Below are positions 40,869 to 51,587 of a stretch of DNA of 64,000 nucleotides, piece by piece. Source of the DNA: JBBRHH01 sp963788015 (GTDB lineage: Bacteria; Planctomycetota; Phycisphaerae; Tepidisphaerales; Tepidisphaeraceae). The stretch's first letter is position 1. Every line of letters begins with the position of its first letter. The translations under genes and the position numbers were made by a program. The notes below the pieces were generated by a model, which worked only from the letters and a program-made list of their open reading frames with translations, did not search any database and had not been told where the DNA came from. Location of the stretch: assembly GCA_963788015.1 (NCBI GenBank), contig CAWBEY010000012.1, forward strand, positions 186,001-250,000. The letters run 5' to 3'.

Positions 40869-42287
40869 ATGATATGGAGTTGCGCACGCAAGACGTTGGC
40901 GGCAGTGATCGGGCTGTCGGTGGCCGGGTGCGCTGTTGGGCCTGATTTTAAGGAGCCACGACCGAATATGCCCGGCGGCTGGGTCGGCGTTGGCGGGGCG
41001 GCGGCGACACAGCCCAGCGCCGCGAATCTGTCGCCGATGCAGGTGGTGGAATGGTGGCGGACCTTTAATGATCCGACGCTTAACACGCTGATCTATGGCG
41101 CGGTGCAGTCGAGCCTGGATTTGAAGCTGGCGACTTCGCGCATTCGCCAGGCGCGGGCCGTGACGGGGACGGTGACGCCGGGACTTTTCCCCAGCGCCAA
41201 TGTAGGCGGATCTTATAGCCGCAGCGGAACCGCAAACGGCGAGCGCGATGCGTTTCGCGCGGGCTTCGACGCGGCGTGGGAATTGGATGTGTTTGGAGGG
41301 ATTCGGCGCGGCATCGAGGCCGCCAACGCCGATGTGCAGGCGGCGGTGGAAGATCGCCACGATGTGGAGGTGACGTTGTTGTCGGAGGTGGCCATCGACT
41401 ACATCCAACTGCGGGGATACCAGCGGCAGATCAGGACGGCGAAACAAAACCTTGACCTTCAACAGCACTCAGCGAGTGTGACTCATAAACGGATCGAGGC
41501 CGGGCTGGCGGCGGCGCTGGATGCGGCCACGGCGGACGCGCAGGTGGCAACAACGGCGTCCCAGATTCCGGCGCTGGAAAGCCTGGCGCAGCAGTCGATT
41601 TATGCACTGAGCCTGCTTCTGGGCCAGCAGCCGGGAGCGCTGGTGGAGCAATTGACGTCAGCCGCCCCCATCCCCACCACGCCGCCGGCCATTCCCATCG
41701 GCCTGCCGTCGGACTTATTGCGCCGCCGCCCTGACATTCGACGGGCCGAGGCGCAGCTTCATTCGGCCACGGCCCGGATTGGCGTGGCGACGGCCGACCT
41801 GTTCCCCAGGTTTTCGCTGACCGGCTCGCTGGGATTGCAGGGGGCCAAATCCAGCAGCCTCAGCACGTGGAACGACCGGTTCTGGTCGGTTGGGCCCAGC
41901 GTAAGCTGGCCGATCTTTGACGCCGGCCGGATTCGTTCGCAGGTCGAGGTTCAGAACGCGGCGCAGGAGCAGGCGGCGACGTTATACGAGAGGGCCGTGC
42001 TGACGGCGCTGCACGATGTGGAGGTCGCGCTGGTTGCCTACTCCAAAGAGCAGACGCACCGGGAGGCGCTTGCGAACGTGGTGAATCTGAATCGGCGGGC
42101 GGTGGACATCGCAACGCGCCTGTACACGCAGGGATTCACAACATTCCTCAACGTGCTGGACGCCCAGCGGGCACTGCTGGGCTCGGAAGATGCGCTGGCC
42201 CAGAGCGACAGCAACGTGGCGGCCAACTTGGTTTCGCTATACAAGGCGCTGGGGGGCGGGTGGGACGACGCGGCGATTGGAAAATGA
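40869..42287 (+). CDS. TolC/NodT-type outer membrane efflux lipoprotein
   Basis: Intact, 472 residues. An outer-membrane lipoprotein signal ends in the lipobox 'GLSVAGCAVGPDF'; the motif 'P.WW..F.DP.L' appears as 'VVEWWRTFNDPTLNTLI' and RRRPDIRRAEAQLHSATARIGVA is split over the second OEP repeat, both hallmarks of NodT/OprM-like proteins. It forms the outer-membrane exit duct for the adaptor and MacB permease encoded upstream. ATG 40869 sits four bases after GGAG; ATG 40839, which overlaps the permease stop by eight bases, is the alternative start. Confidence 0.93.
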   Translation: MIWSCARKTLAAVIGLSVAGCAVGPDFKEPRPNMPGGWVGVGGAAATQPSAANLSPMQVVEWWRTFNDPTLNTLIYGAVQSSLDLKLATSRIRQARAVTGTVTPGLFPSANVGGSYSRSGTANGERDAFRAGFDAAWELDVFGGIRRGIEAANADVQAAVEDRHDVEVTLLSEVAIDYIQLRGYQRQIRTAKQNLDLQQHSASVTHKRIEAGLAAALDAATADAQVATTASQIPALESLAQQSIYALSLLLGQQPGALVEQLTSAAPIPTTPPAIPIGLPSDLLRRRPDIRRAEAQLHSATARIGVATADLFPRFSLTGSLGLQGAKSSSLSTWNDRFWSVGPSVSWPIFDAGRIRSQVEVQNAAQEQAATLYERAVLTALHDVEVALVAYSKEQTHREALANVVNLNRRAVDIATRLYTQGFTTFLNVLDAQRALLGSEDALAQSDSNVAANLVSLYKALGGGWDDAAIGK

Positions 42288-42297
42288 GCGCTGATCC

Positions 42298-44385
42298 TCA
42301 AGTGGCTTGCTTGCGGATGGTCATGTCGAAGTTCTTGACCATCGACTTGTACATAGCCCAGACAATCGCGCCATAGATGCCGGTGATGACCCAGCCGGAG
42401 AAGGTGAGAAGGATGCGGGCACTGGTGATGTCGCCGGAGTTTTGCGTGCCACCGAACACGCCTTTGGCCATCTCAAGGGGATCGATCAGAATTCCGGCGA
42501 GGGTGAAGGGGCTGAGCGCGCCGAGGATGACGCCGCCTGAACCAAACTGGCTGTTGGAGAGGGCGCTGAAGCCGCAGGCGCCCAGGCCAAAACAGATGGC
42601 GTTGACGATAACGACGCTGAGGATGACGGCCATGACGGTGGTTCGGCAGCGGAGGGACATCTGCATGCCCAGGATGGCCGCGAAGGCGCTGACGATAATC
42701 GAGGATGCCGGGGAGGACGACCAGGGCTTCGGGGAGCACGATCCATTGAAACGTCGCGGCCGGTTCGCCCATGGAGCGCGACGACGTCATAAGCGACAAA
42801 CAACAGGATGCTGAAGATGGGAATTGCCAGCAGCGGGATCGCGAAGCTGACCAGGCCACGAAGTTTGCCCCAGACATAATAGTGGCTGGTGATGGGGGTG
42901 CTGAGGATAAGGTCGAGCGTGCCATCTTCTTTTTCGCGCGTGACGGTAGAGGCGGCGGACTGGGTGACGATGAGCAGGATGACCGCGAACTCCACAAGCA
43001 CCGCCCCGAGCAGAAATCGCCGTGCGCTATCGGCCGACAGCCGGCGCGTAGGGGAGACGAGGTTCAGCGACGACGAGCTTCGTTCCCTTGTTGGCCACTT
43101 CATAAGATTCAACCACCATGCGCGGCCGAATCTCCAGCACGTCGAAGGGTCGCCGTCCAGCTTCACATCCAGCTTCGCCTTCCGGCCGTCAAAGGTAAAC
43201 GGGCCTTTCATGGTGTCGTTGTCGAAGATGCTGAGCCGGGCGCTGGTGAGATCAAAGCCATCCTGTGCAATAAATTTGGCCGCCGGTTCGTGGGTGGCGA
43301 AGAGGGCGACGAGCACAATCGCGCCGATGGCGCCCGCCGCCCATGAACAGATAGCGCAACACCGTCGCCCGCGCGGCCGACGCCTTGGTCTTGGCCTCGC
43401 GCCAGGCGATGGGGTTGCTCCAGACGCGCCGGACCTTGCGGGTTTTGTCGCCGGTGCTCAGGTGCAGTTTCTGGAGGAACCAGCTTCGGATGGTGGAGGT
43501 GGACTGGGCCATGCGCCGGAGGATCACGATGGAGGGCGTCACCAGCACAAAGCTGAGGAAGAACATGAAGGTGACGTAAAACGTGTCGGGGCTGCTGAGA
43601 TACCACTGCACCAGCTTGGAATAATGCGCAATCTGGGTGCTGCCGGCCTCGGGGGGCGCGTAGACGCCGTTGTTGAAGATGACAAGCTGAGCCAGGAACG
43701 GGTTGATGCCGGTAAACCAACTGATGTGCTGCGTGGGGCCGCTTTGAAAGCGGCAATAGCCCATCCACTCGATGACGAGCGGGATAAGCAGATAGAGCAT
43801 GGTGAACAGATAGAAGCTGAAGATCGTCCGCCGGGTGCCGACCTTGAACGAAGCGATGGCCATCGCCAGAGCGCCCGTTACCAGCGCGGTGGAGGCGGAG
43901 ATGAGGAACGATTGGACGATGCTGACGATGGCGACGCCGCCAAAGATCTGGGTAATGCCAAAGATCGGAATGCCGCTGACAAGAAGCGCGACAATGAAAA
44001 ACACGCGCGAGAGCAGCGAGCCCAGAACGATCTGGCCATTGGTGAGGGGCGTGGAGAGAAGGATGTCGTAGGTCTGGCTGTCGCGCTCCTGCGTGATCGC
44101 GCCGGCGGTAAAGACGGGCGCAAGAAGCGCAACCAGCGCCAACTGCACATAGCTCATGCCAAAAAAGATGGAGCCACTGGTCTTGGTCGAGCGCGGTGAG
44201 ATCAGCGCGGTCGAGGCTGCCAGTGCTGCTCAGAGGAGCATGAAGACAACGACGAAGATCAGGAGGCCCAGGTAGCCGCAGCGGAAAATGAGATCGCGCT
44301 TGCGCTTCCCGCCGGAAGCGACGACCCGTTGCAGGATCGGATTGGCCGGAATAAGGCGCCAGAAATATTGGGCGATGGAGTACAT
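42298..44385 (-). CDS. Large ABC-2 type permease with two homologous halves (many frameshifts)
   Basis: Restored length is about 696 residues, unusually long. It contains two ABC-2 half-permeases in tandem: the first carries 'GAITQERDSQTYDILLSTPL' then TNGQIVLGSLLSRV, the second 'STVTREKEDGTLDLILSTPI' then TSHYYVWGKLRGLV, so the family's conserved E(R/K)-x-x-x-T-x(2)-LLSTP loop occurs twice. Each half has six or so helices, with a hydrophilic loop of about 120 residues between them ('DGFDLTSARLSIFDNDTMKG', 'DVLEIRPRMVVESYEV'). Frame changes: about 44235, 44185, 43345, 43140, 43060, 42785 and 42700. The start ATG 44385 (MYSIAQYFWRLIPANP) lies 18 bases after the ATPase stop. Confidence 0.75.
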
Positions 44386-44402
44386 GTGAGCGTTCGACCC
44401 TG

Positions 44403-45340
44403 CTACTGCACCATACCTTTTGTAAGCCGCATAAACGCCGTTTCGAGATTGACTTCTTCTTCCTTCAGCATGGTCAACCGATAGCCGGCTTGGATGAGAC
44501 GTTCTGGGACAAAGCTGTAATCTTCGATCCCCTGCTTCAGCAGCACTTCGATGAAGCCGTTGTTGGGGGCGGCGGTTTCAACACTGGGGTCCAGTTGCAA
44601 AAGGGCTGCGGCCTGGATTTGCTGATCGTGGGGCACCCCCACGTGAAGAACCATCCCCATGCGTGCGCGTTTCAGAATGTCGGCCACGGGGCCGCTGTAG
44701 ATCAACTCGCCGCGCTCGATGACGCCGACCGTGTTGCACAGATCAGCCAGCTCGGGAAGGATGTGCGAGGAGATCAGGATGGTTTTGCCCATGCGGCGAA
44801 GCTCTTTGAGCAACTCGCGCATTTCGATGCGGCGCGGGGGTCGAGATTGCCGGCCGGTTCGTCCAGGAGCAGCACCTTGGGATCATGCACCAGCACCCGC
44901 GCGATCGAGAGACGCTGCTTCATGCCGCGCGAAAGGCCGTCCACCAGCGCATCTCGCTTGTAGGCCAGATCGGTGAGTTCCAGAACATCGTTGACGACCT
45001 TGGTGCGTGTGGGGCCATTGATGTTGTACGCGGCCGCGAAGAATTCAAGGTATTCCTGAACCGCCATATCCTCGTAGGCGCCGAAGTAGTCGGGGACGTA
45101 TCCAATCAGCGGCCGAATCAGGCGGGACTGGTAGCCAATCACCAGGTCGCAGATGCGAGCCTCGCCCCAGGTGGGCTGGAGGAGCGTGGCCAGGATTTTG
45201 ATGGTGGTGGTTTTGCCTGCGCCGTTGGGTCCGATGAAGCCAAAGCAATCGCCCTCGTTAATCTCGAGGTTGAGGTTCGACAGCGCCACCAGCGTGCCGT
45301 AGCGCTTGGTCAGGTTGACCGTCTTGATCACAGCGGCCAT
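44403..45340 (-). CDS. ABC-2 transporter ATPase (one frameshift)
   Basis: About 312 residues. Walker A is GPNGAGKTTTIKI, Q-loop 'GYVPDYFGAYEDMAV', signature GLSRGMKQRLSIARVL and Walker B is VLLLDEPAGNLDPR, with the H-loop in LISSHILPELADL. The 70-residue C-terminal extension ('FVPERLIQAGYRLTMLKEEE') is DUF4162-like, typical of ABC-2/GldA-type exporters. The frame breaks near 44815, after NLDPRAA. Its start overlaps the end of the 931-residue partner by 13 bases, and the permease follows, giving a three-gene operon. Confidence 0.9.
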
Positions 45341-48120
45341 ACGCTCACTCCGGGTTCCGTTCCGGACTTTGCGGAGCCGGAAGATAAAGGTTTCTTGTCG
45401 AGCAGTTCCCTGGGCTTAACGGGGCGGCTTGTCGGCTGGGTGGTGGATTCAGGGGTTTCCACGGGTTGGGTTACCGGGGCGGGTGGCAGGCTGGCTTTGG
45501 ATCGGTCGATGGGCACGCTGATCTGATAATAGGTCATCCCCTCGCCGATCACCTTGTCGCCGTCCACTTCAAGATTAAACGGCAATGGGCTGGCGGGCTG
45601 GCTATGGGCGAAGACCATCAGATTGCCCGCGCTGATCGGACTGGAAGCATCCCAGAGCCGCCCACATAGTCGGCGCAGCTCAATGCGATCGTGGCCGTCG
45701 CCGGGCTGGAAGCGCATCGGGGGCAGGCGGGTGAAGAGGCCAAGCAGCACCGAAGCCTCATCCAGCTTTTCAAAAGACGTGTCGCTACCGGAGGGCAGTT
45801 GCTCATACCAGCGCTTGATCGGTCCGTCGAGGTTGGTGTTGAAGTCAATCCGGCCAAAGCGGCGGCCGCGCTGCGCATCGCTGGGCGGCATCGCATAGCT
45901 GGGCGTACCGCTGGTTTTGTCCGAGGGATCTCGCGTGAGCATGTGCCCGAAATCCAGCACCTCCCCGTTTTCCCAGCCGGCGTGGGGGTGCTCGGTGCTG
46001 TCTTTGTAGTCGGGGAGATGCAGCACGATGTCGTCATGGGTATACCGCCAGATTCGCCCTCCTGCTTGCGCCAGACAAGATAAACATCGTGCAGGTTGAC
46101 GCCGGTGTCGTTTCTCATTTGGCCCTGCGGATGGACGGGTGTGACGTTGGGCTGAGCTATCATTTTCAGCTGCCGCTCACGCCGGGGGCGGCCGATTTGA
46201 TAACGGCTTTGGCCTGAAATTTCTTGAGCGTGCTGCGATAGGGAACGCTGATGGCCGGATGGGGGCTGCTTTCGTCAGCCTTGATCGGCGGGACATCGGC
46301 GTTGTACTCCAGATTGGCCAAGAACCCCGAGTTGTTCGCCATGTACTGCGGATGAAGCGGGTAGGCGGTGACGTAGCCAGCCGTCGCCTCGGTGTCCTTC
46401 AACTCCACCTTCTGCTTGCCGTCGCGCGGGATGAACAGGCCAAAGCTGCTGTAGACGATCGTGTCTTCATTGGTGCCATGCGCACCAGAGTCACATGCTC
46501 CACAACGGCAGCGCCGCGCAAAACCAGCTTCACCACCAGGGCAGTGATCGCAGTTGCGCCCATGGCGCACAACGCGAACGCCGGCCAGTTGAACGTGGCG
46601 AGCTTTCGCTTGTGGAGGATCATAAAACTCCCCGGCCCGGCGGCGATCCAGTAGACGATAAAGAACAGCACCGCCAGCGTCACCAGCGCCACACCCCGGC
46701 TGGGCAATTCCATTCCTTTGATGATGCCGGCGCTGATGTCAGGCCCGCCAGTGGGGTTGTAGTGCTCCCACTCCGGGAACTGTGCGTTGGGGCTCTGGAG
46801 ATATTTGTTGGAGTCGCTGAACGACCTGTTTCGCCAGTCGAAAATCTTGTCCCAGACTCCCGTCCAGCCATACGACGCATAGGGATCGAACTTGTCAAAG
46901 AAAACCGGATCGCCCAGGTCCTGCGCCACCCAGGTGACGCACCCCGCGCCATATTGCCATCGCACCAGATAAGGGATGGTTTCCTTGGCGTCGGCAAAAA
47001 GATCGGCATTGGCGGCCGGCTTTAACTGGGCACGCGCCAGCGGAAACTCGTCGTAGCGAAATGCCCGCCACGGATCGCCGATGGCCCTGCCGCCTTCAGG
47101 CGCGACTTCCAGCGGCAGCGTCTGGTTCTCGGCGTGGTACTCGATGGAATGCTCAGAATGGAACGGAGGATCGTTCCTGATGATGGCGCGGTTGGTGCCG
47201 GCCAGCAATCGCAGCGCCCGCAGGCCCAGATCGTCATAAAATTCATCGCGGGTGCCGGTGAGAGTGCCGCGCTTATCAACCTCCTTGACCGTTTGCACCA
47301 TGCTCCCCGGAAAGCTCTGGATGCCGGCATAGTCCGCCGGAAAGGTGATTGGAAGCATCTCGCCAAATTGGCCGGCAGTGAACTGTCGCCATTTGTCGCG
47401 GTTCTGGCAGACCACGAGCCTGCCCCCCTGCCGCACCCATGTGGTAAGCGCCTTCATCGCATCGGCAGAGACGGCCGTCGGATCGGCGTTCAGCCACAGG
47501 ACGGCATCCACCGCTTCGTAGCCGATGTCCTTGTCCGGCAAATCCTCGACGCCCAGCGTGTGAAACTGCGGTTCTTCCACCACGCCCCGCAGGTTGCCGA
47601 CTGGCTCATACGCATTCAAGCGCGCCTGGCTGCCCCCTTCCCGCACCGCCAGCACCAACCGCGTGCCGCGCCGGCGAGACGAGTCGGCGTCCAGGGCCGT
47701 TGCGGAAAGCGCTGAGACGTCCAACTGCTTGATGCGCCGTCCCTCGGCCGTCGTGATGTAAACACGCAGGCTCTGCTCCAGATTAGACCGATCCCCCAGG
47801 CCGCTGGGCTGCGGGATAAAGTAGGTCCACACCTTTTGCTGGACGCGCGACCCGCTGGCCATCGGAGTCAGTTGCACAAACTCGCGGAAAATCTGGCGGT
47901 CTTTGTCCAGGTCCTCCTGCACCACCTCGATCTGGAAAGGTTTTTTGTAGAAGTCGATGTCGGTGCTGGTGGGGGTGATGGACAGCTTCATCGGCGTCCA
48001 GCAGTTGGGGCGGTAATAACCGCCGCCGCCGAAACCGACGCTTTCGACGCTGCCCTCGGCCTGGCCGAATGCAGCGCTGGACATCATCAAAAGGAATAGC
48101 CCCGCGAGCGCATCGCGCAT
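45328..48120 (-). CDS. Very large membrane-anchored ABC-system partner, GldG-like arrangement (three frameshifts)
   Basis: Restored length is about 931 residues. It starts with a signal peptide (MRDALAGLFLLMMSSAAFG). An N-terminal Ig-like segment ('RPNCWTPMKLSITPTSTDID') and a glutamine-amidotransferase-like fold ('AVLWLNADPTAVSADAMKAL' then TTWVRQGGRLVVCQNRD) follow, and two membrane helices near residue 510-560 ('VTLAVLFFIVYWIAAGPGSF', 'FALCAMGATAITALVVKLVL'). The C-terminal half is extracytoplasmic. Frame changes lie near 46480, 46170 and 46050; the TGA seen at 46166-46168 is bypassed because the restored frame reads on through 'MIAQPNVTPVHPQGQMRNDT'. Together with the ATPase and permease it resembles planctomycete/GldG-type ABC machines whose substrate is unknown. 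Confidence 0.65.
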
Positions 48121-48169
48121 GGCCGACAATCTAAGCCCCTGTTCTAACAGCGTCAACAAACCCGCCTCC

Positions 48170-49102
48170 TCATCCCTTCACGCCCGTGGTGGCGATGCCC
48201 TGAATGAACGTCTTCTGGGCCAGGAAAAAGAGGATGATGACAGGGGCGATGACCAGGACGGAGGCGGCCATGAGATAGTGATTCTGCGGCCCGCCATGCT
48301 GCGATTGGAAAGCACCCAGCCCCAGCGAGAGGGTGTATTGGTTTTGATCCTGGACATACACGAGCGGCCCAAGGTAATCATTCCACGCGGCCATGAAGGT
48401 GAATAGGGCAACCACAACCAGGGCGGGCTTCGCCAGCGGCAGGATGACGCGCCAGAAGATGCCAAATTCAGAGCAGCCATCAATGCGGGCCGCTTCCGAC
48501 AGTTCATCGGGGATGGTCATGAAAAACTGGCGCAGGAGGAAGATGCTGAAGGCCGAGCCAAACCAGGCCGGCACCCAGAGCGGCTTGTAAGTGCCGAGCC
48601 ACTGGCCCATGTGATGATCGCCCAGCCATCGGAAGATGGTGAAGAGCGAAACCATCATGACGGGGAACGGGATCATCATGGTGGAGAGCATGACCGCGAA
48701 CAGCACCCCCCGGCCCTTGAAGCGCACCTTGGAGAATCCATAAGCAACGATGGAACTTGACAGGCAATTTCCCACGACGCTGAGCACGGCAATGATGAGC
48801 GTATTGCGCGCGAAGAGGAGGAAACGAAATGTCTTGTGGTTCCAGACCTCGGAATAGTTTTGCGCGTGCAGCGGATTGGGGATGAACTGTGGCGGGAATT
48901 GGCCGGTCTGCTCGACGGTTTTGAGGCTGGTGGAGAGCATCCAGATCACCGGCAGGAGGAAGCCGGTGCAAAGCAGAAGGAGGCCAAGGTGCGTCAGCCA
49001 CTTGTCGAGGTTGCGCCGCTTCGGCCGCGCCTCGAAGGGCGGTGTCGGGCCGTGGTAGTCGATGACTTGCCGGGCGGGGGTGGGTGGGGTGAGGACGCTC
49101 AT
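48170..49102 (-). CDS. Carbohydrate ABC transporter permease, MalG-like
   Basis: Intact, 310 residues, six membrane helices. The EAA loop is 'LSEAARIDGCSEFGIFWRVI' then LPLAKPAL, the contact point for the ATPase. An N-terminal cytoplasmic tail of about 25 residues precedes helix 1 ('LGLLLLCTGFLLPVIWMLST'). It belongs to the CUT1 sugar importers. The upstream permease ends 20 bases before its start. No ATPase gene is present, so a shared MsiK-type ATPase encoded elsewhere is expected. Confidence 0.92.
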   Translation of the reverse strand: MSVLTPPTPARQVIDYHGPTPPFEARPKRRNLDKWLTHLGLLLLCTGFLLPVIWMLSTSLKTVEQTGQFPPQFIPNPLHAQNYSEVWNHKTFRFLLFARNTLIIAVLSVVGNCLSSSIVAYGFSKVRFKGRGVLFAVMLSTMMIPFPVMMVSLFTIFRWLGDHHMGQWLGTYKPLWVPAWFGSAFSIFLLRQFFMTIPDELSEAARIDGCSEFGIFWRVILPLAKPALVVVALFTFMAAWNDYLGPLVYVQDQNQYTLSLGLGAFQSQHGGPQNHYLMAASVLVIAPVIILFFLAQKTFIQGIATTGVKG

Positions 49103-49121
49103 TCGCTTGGTTCCTGCTTGC

Positions 49122-50036
49122 CTACTTCGTCGAGTAATACACCCATTTTCTGCTGGACCAGAAAGCCAGCCCGGTCAACGCCAGCACGATAAGCAGTTGG
49201 ATCCAGGCCATAGCGCTGGCGTATCCCATCCGCAGGTAGGTGAAGGCGCTGTCGTAGAGGTACATGGTGTAAAACATGGTTGCCCCGTCGGGCTTGCCTT
49301 CGGTCATGATCTGCGGAATGGTGAACACCTGGAGCGAGCCGATGATGGCCATGATGAGGTTAAAGAAAATGACAGGGGAAACCATCGGAATGGTGACGTT
49401 CCAGAGGCGGCGCAGCGGGCCGGCCCCGTCAATCTCGGCGGCCTCATAAAGATCTCTCGGCACGTCCTGCAAACCGGCGAGGTAAATCACGACGGTGTTG
49501 CCCACGCCCCACAGGCTCATGAAGGCGATGGACGGCATGGCCCAGGTGGGATCGGTGAGCCAGCCGGGGGGATCGTTGGTGATATGAAGCTTCAGCAGAA
49601 GCGTGTTGATCAGTCCCAGCTTGGAGTTAAATATCCACCCCCACAGCACCGCCGAGGCCACCGCGGGCACCAGCGAAGGCAGGAAGATGATCGTGCGATA
49701 AATGCCCTGGCCTCTCACTTTTGCGTTGAGCAGGAGCGCGATCCCGAAGGAAACAAGCAGGCCGGCGGGAAGCGCCATGCTGGCGTAAAAGGCCGTGTTT
49801 TTAAGTGCCTTCCAGAAGTTCGGATCGCCATGGCCACCCTCCGGATGGGGTTGAACCGTCATCTCACGGAAGTTGCCGGCACCCACGTGCATGGGCGGTT
49901 GGAGGAGAGAGTAATCCGAAAGCGCATAATAGAAAGAGAGGCCGATGGGCAGCGCCGTCAGCGTGATAAACCCAAACAGCCACGGCGAGAGGAACGCCAT
50001 CCCTTTGCCGAACTGTGCGAGATCTTTGCGGCTCAT
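49122..50036 (-). CDS. Sugar ABC transporter permease, MalF/UgpA-like
   Basis: Intact, 304 residues, six helices. Helix 1 is 'GKGMAFLSPWLFGFITLTAL', and the EAA loop is 'LYEAAEIDGAGPLRRLWNVT' followed by IPMVSPVI. Its ATG overlaps the solute-binding protein's stop (ATGA at 50033-50036), so translation is coupled. With the MalG-like gene it forms the CUT1 translocation pair. Confidence 0.92.
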   Translation of the reverse strand: MSRKDLAQFGKGMAFLSPWLFGFITLTALPIGLSFYYALSDYSLLQPPMHVGAGNFREMTVQPHPEGGHGDPNFWKALKNTAFYASMALPAGLLVSFGIALLLNAKVRGQGIYRTIIFLPSLVPAVASAVLWGWIFNSKLGLINTLLLKLHITNDPPGWLTDPTWAMPSIAFMSLWGVGNTVVIYLAGLQDVPRDLYEAAEIDGAGPLRRLWNVTIPMVSPVIFFNLIMAIIGSLQVFTIPQIMTEGKPDGATMFYTMYLYDSAFTYLRMGYASAMAWIQLLIVLALTGLAFWSSRKWVYYSTK

Positions 50037-51534
50037 TGCAAATCCTCCGGCCGCAAAGGCGCGCCTTGCGCAAGGCCCGGCGCTTGTTAAAGGTGTTGAG
50101 CTTTTGCTGCATCACGTCCTGTAGTTTCGCGAGCTCCTGGGCCGGATCGGCCTCTCCCAGATAAAGTCGTTCGGCCAGTTTGGTCACTTCCACCTTCACC
50201 TCCGGCCAAAGCGCCACCTGCGGCACGGCGTGCGCGTTGGGATAGGCCGCCATCTCCTCGAAAATGTCGATGTACGGATTAGGATGGTTCGCAATGAACG
50301 CGTCGGAATGCTTCGCCAGCGGCGAATTTTTGCAGTGCATCGAGCAGAGCTTTTCCATCACGTCCTGCCGATTGACGTACGCGATAAACTCCATCGCCTC
50401 CTTCTTATGTTTCGCGGTGCGGGGAATACAGAGCACGTCAAAGCCGCAATACGTGGTTGGCGCAACCCCATCGTCTGAAGGGAAAGGCGCAACGGCCCAC
50501 TCCGAGTGCTGGCGCCGCTCTGCGACCGATTCACCTTTGATGACTTTGTCGGCCGGCCAGTTCCACCGATTGAGTTTTGGCGTGAGGTCTTCAATAAAGT
50601 TCGCCATCCAAGGCCCCTGCTGCTCCATGGCCACGGTCGCAATCATGAAGGGATTGGTTGCCTCGGAAAAAGATCCCATGCCACTGTGAAAGTCGTTCAT
50701 CGACTTGGAGCCCAGGCGGTCGGCATAGCTTTTGACCCATTGAAAAGCTTTGACGACCTTCGGATCGGTAAAGGTGAATCGCTGCGTCTTTTCGTCAAAG
50801 AGATTTCCGCCAAACCACATCGGCGTGAACTCGATGAACCAGCCGGGCTCCATCGGCAAATAGCCTGTGCGAAGGATGCGGCCATTGGCATCCCGCAGAT
50901 CAAGCACCTTGGCGTAAGCGTCAACTTCCTTGATAGTGCGCGGCGCACGATCGGGATCAAGCCCCGCAGCGCGAAGGGCATCGGCATTTTCTTCAAAAAG
51001 TCGGCGGTTGTAGTGGAGGGCGGTTGAAGACGGAGTGCTGATAAGCCCCCAAAGCTTGCCCTGGTACTTGCACCCGTTCCAGAAGACCGGCTTGTAAATT
51101 CCCTCGACGATGCCATGCAATCTGGCCAACTCGTCCAGGGGCTCAAGAGATTCCAGGGCCGCGAATTGCACCAACTGCGTGTCCCAAATCCCGGCTACGT
51201 CCGGAGGCACGCCGCCGGCGGTCGCGACGAGGGTTTTTTGCTCGATGTGGCTGACGGTGAGGTACTGAACGTAGATGTTCTTTTCTTTACCGACGGTGGC
51301 GTTGAAGTCTTTGACGATGTACCCCATCTGATCCCCCTCCCGGCCGGTCCATTTCTCCCAATAGGTGATAACCGTCCGGCCGTTTGCCTCGGGCGGCAGA
51401 TTGGTCCCGCGCGGGCCAAACGCCAGCAGCCACGCCACCGCGACGAGAAAGGCGCCCACCAGCGTACCTTTGACGTAATGCATCACGCGTTGCCTGTAAG
51501 ACTTGCCCCGGCCATCCGTCTCCGCGCCGGCCAT
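50033..51534 (-). CDS. Extracellular solute-binding protein of a sugar ABC importer (one frameshift at the 3' end)
   Basis: About 500 residues. 'VMHYVKGTLVGAFLVAVAWL' is an N-terminal anchor without a lipobox, so it may stay membrane-attached. The binding-protein part opens 'VITYWEKWTGREGDQMGYIV' and contains 'WGLISTPSSTALHYNRRLFE' and 'YCGFDVLCIPRTAKHKKEAM', typical of family-1 (MalE/UgpB-like) proteins. A single indel near 50085, in a GGCCC run, hides the true end: restoring it gives AQGAPLRPEDLQ and a TGA overlapping the MalF-like ATG. ATG 51483 is an alternative start. Confidence 0.88.
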
Positions 51535-51587
51535 TCTATCGCTTCCGCCCGCCGTTTCTAGTCAGGATGCGCGTTGCCGCACGCGAT

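Noticed and set aside
46160..46170. Real gene boundary inside the 931-residue ABC partner
   Set aside because: The TGA at 46166-46168 is followed without a ribosome site by sequence that continues the same protein when the frame is shifted by one, and the piece after it lacks any start or signal of its own.
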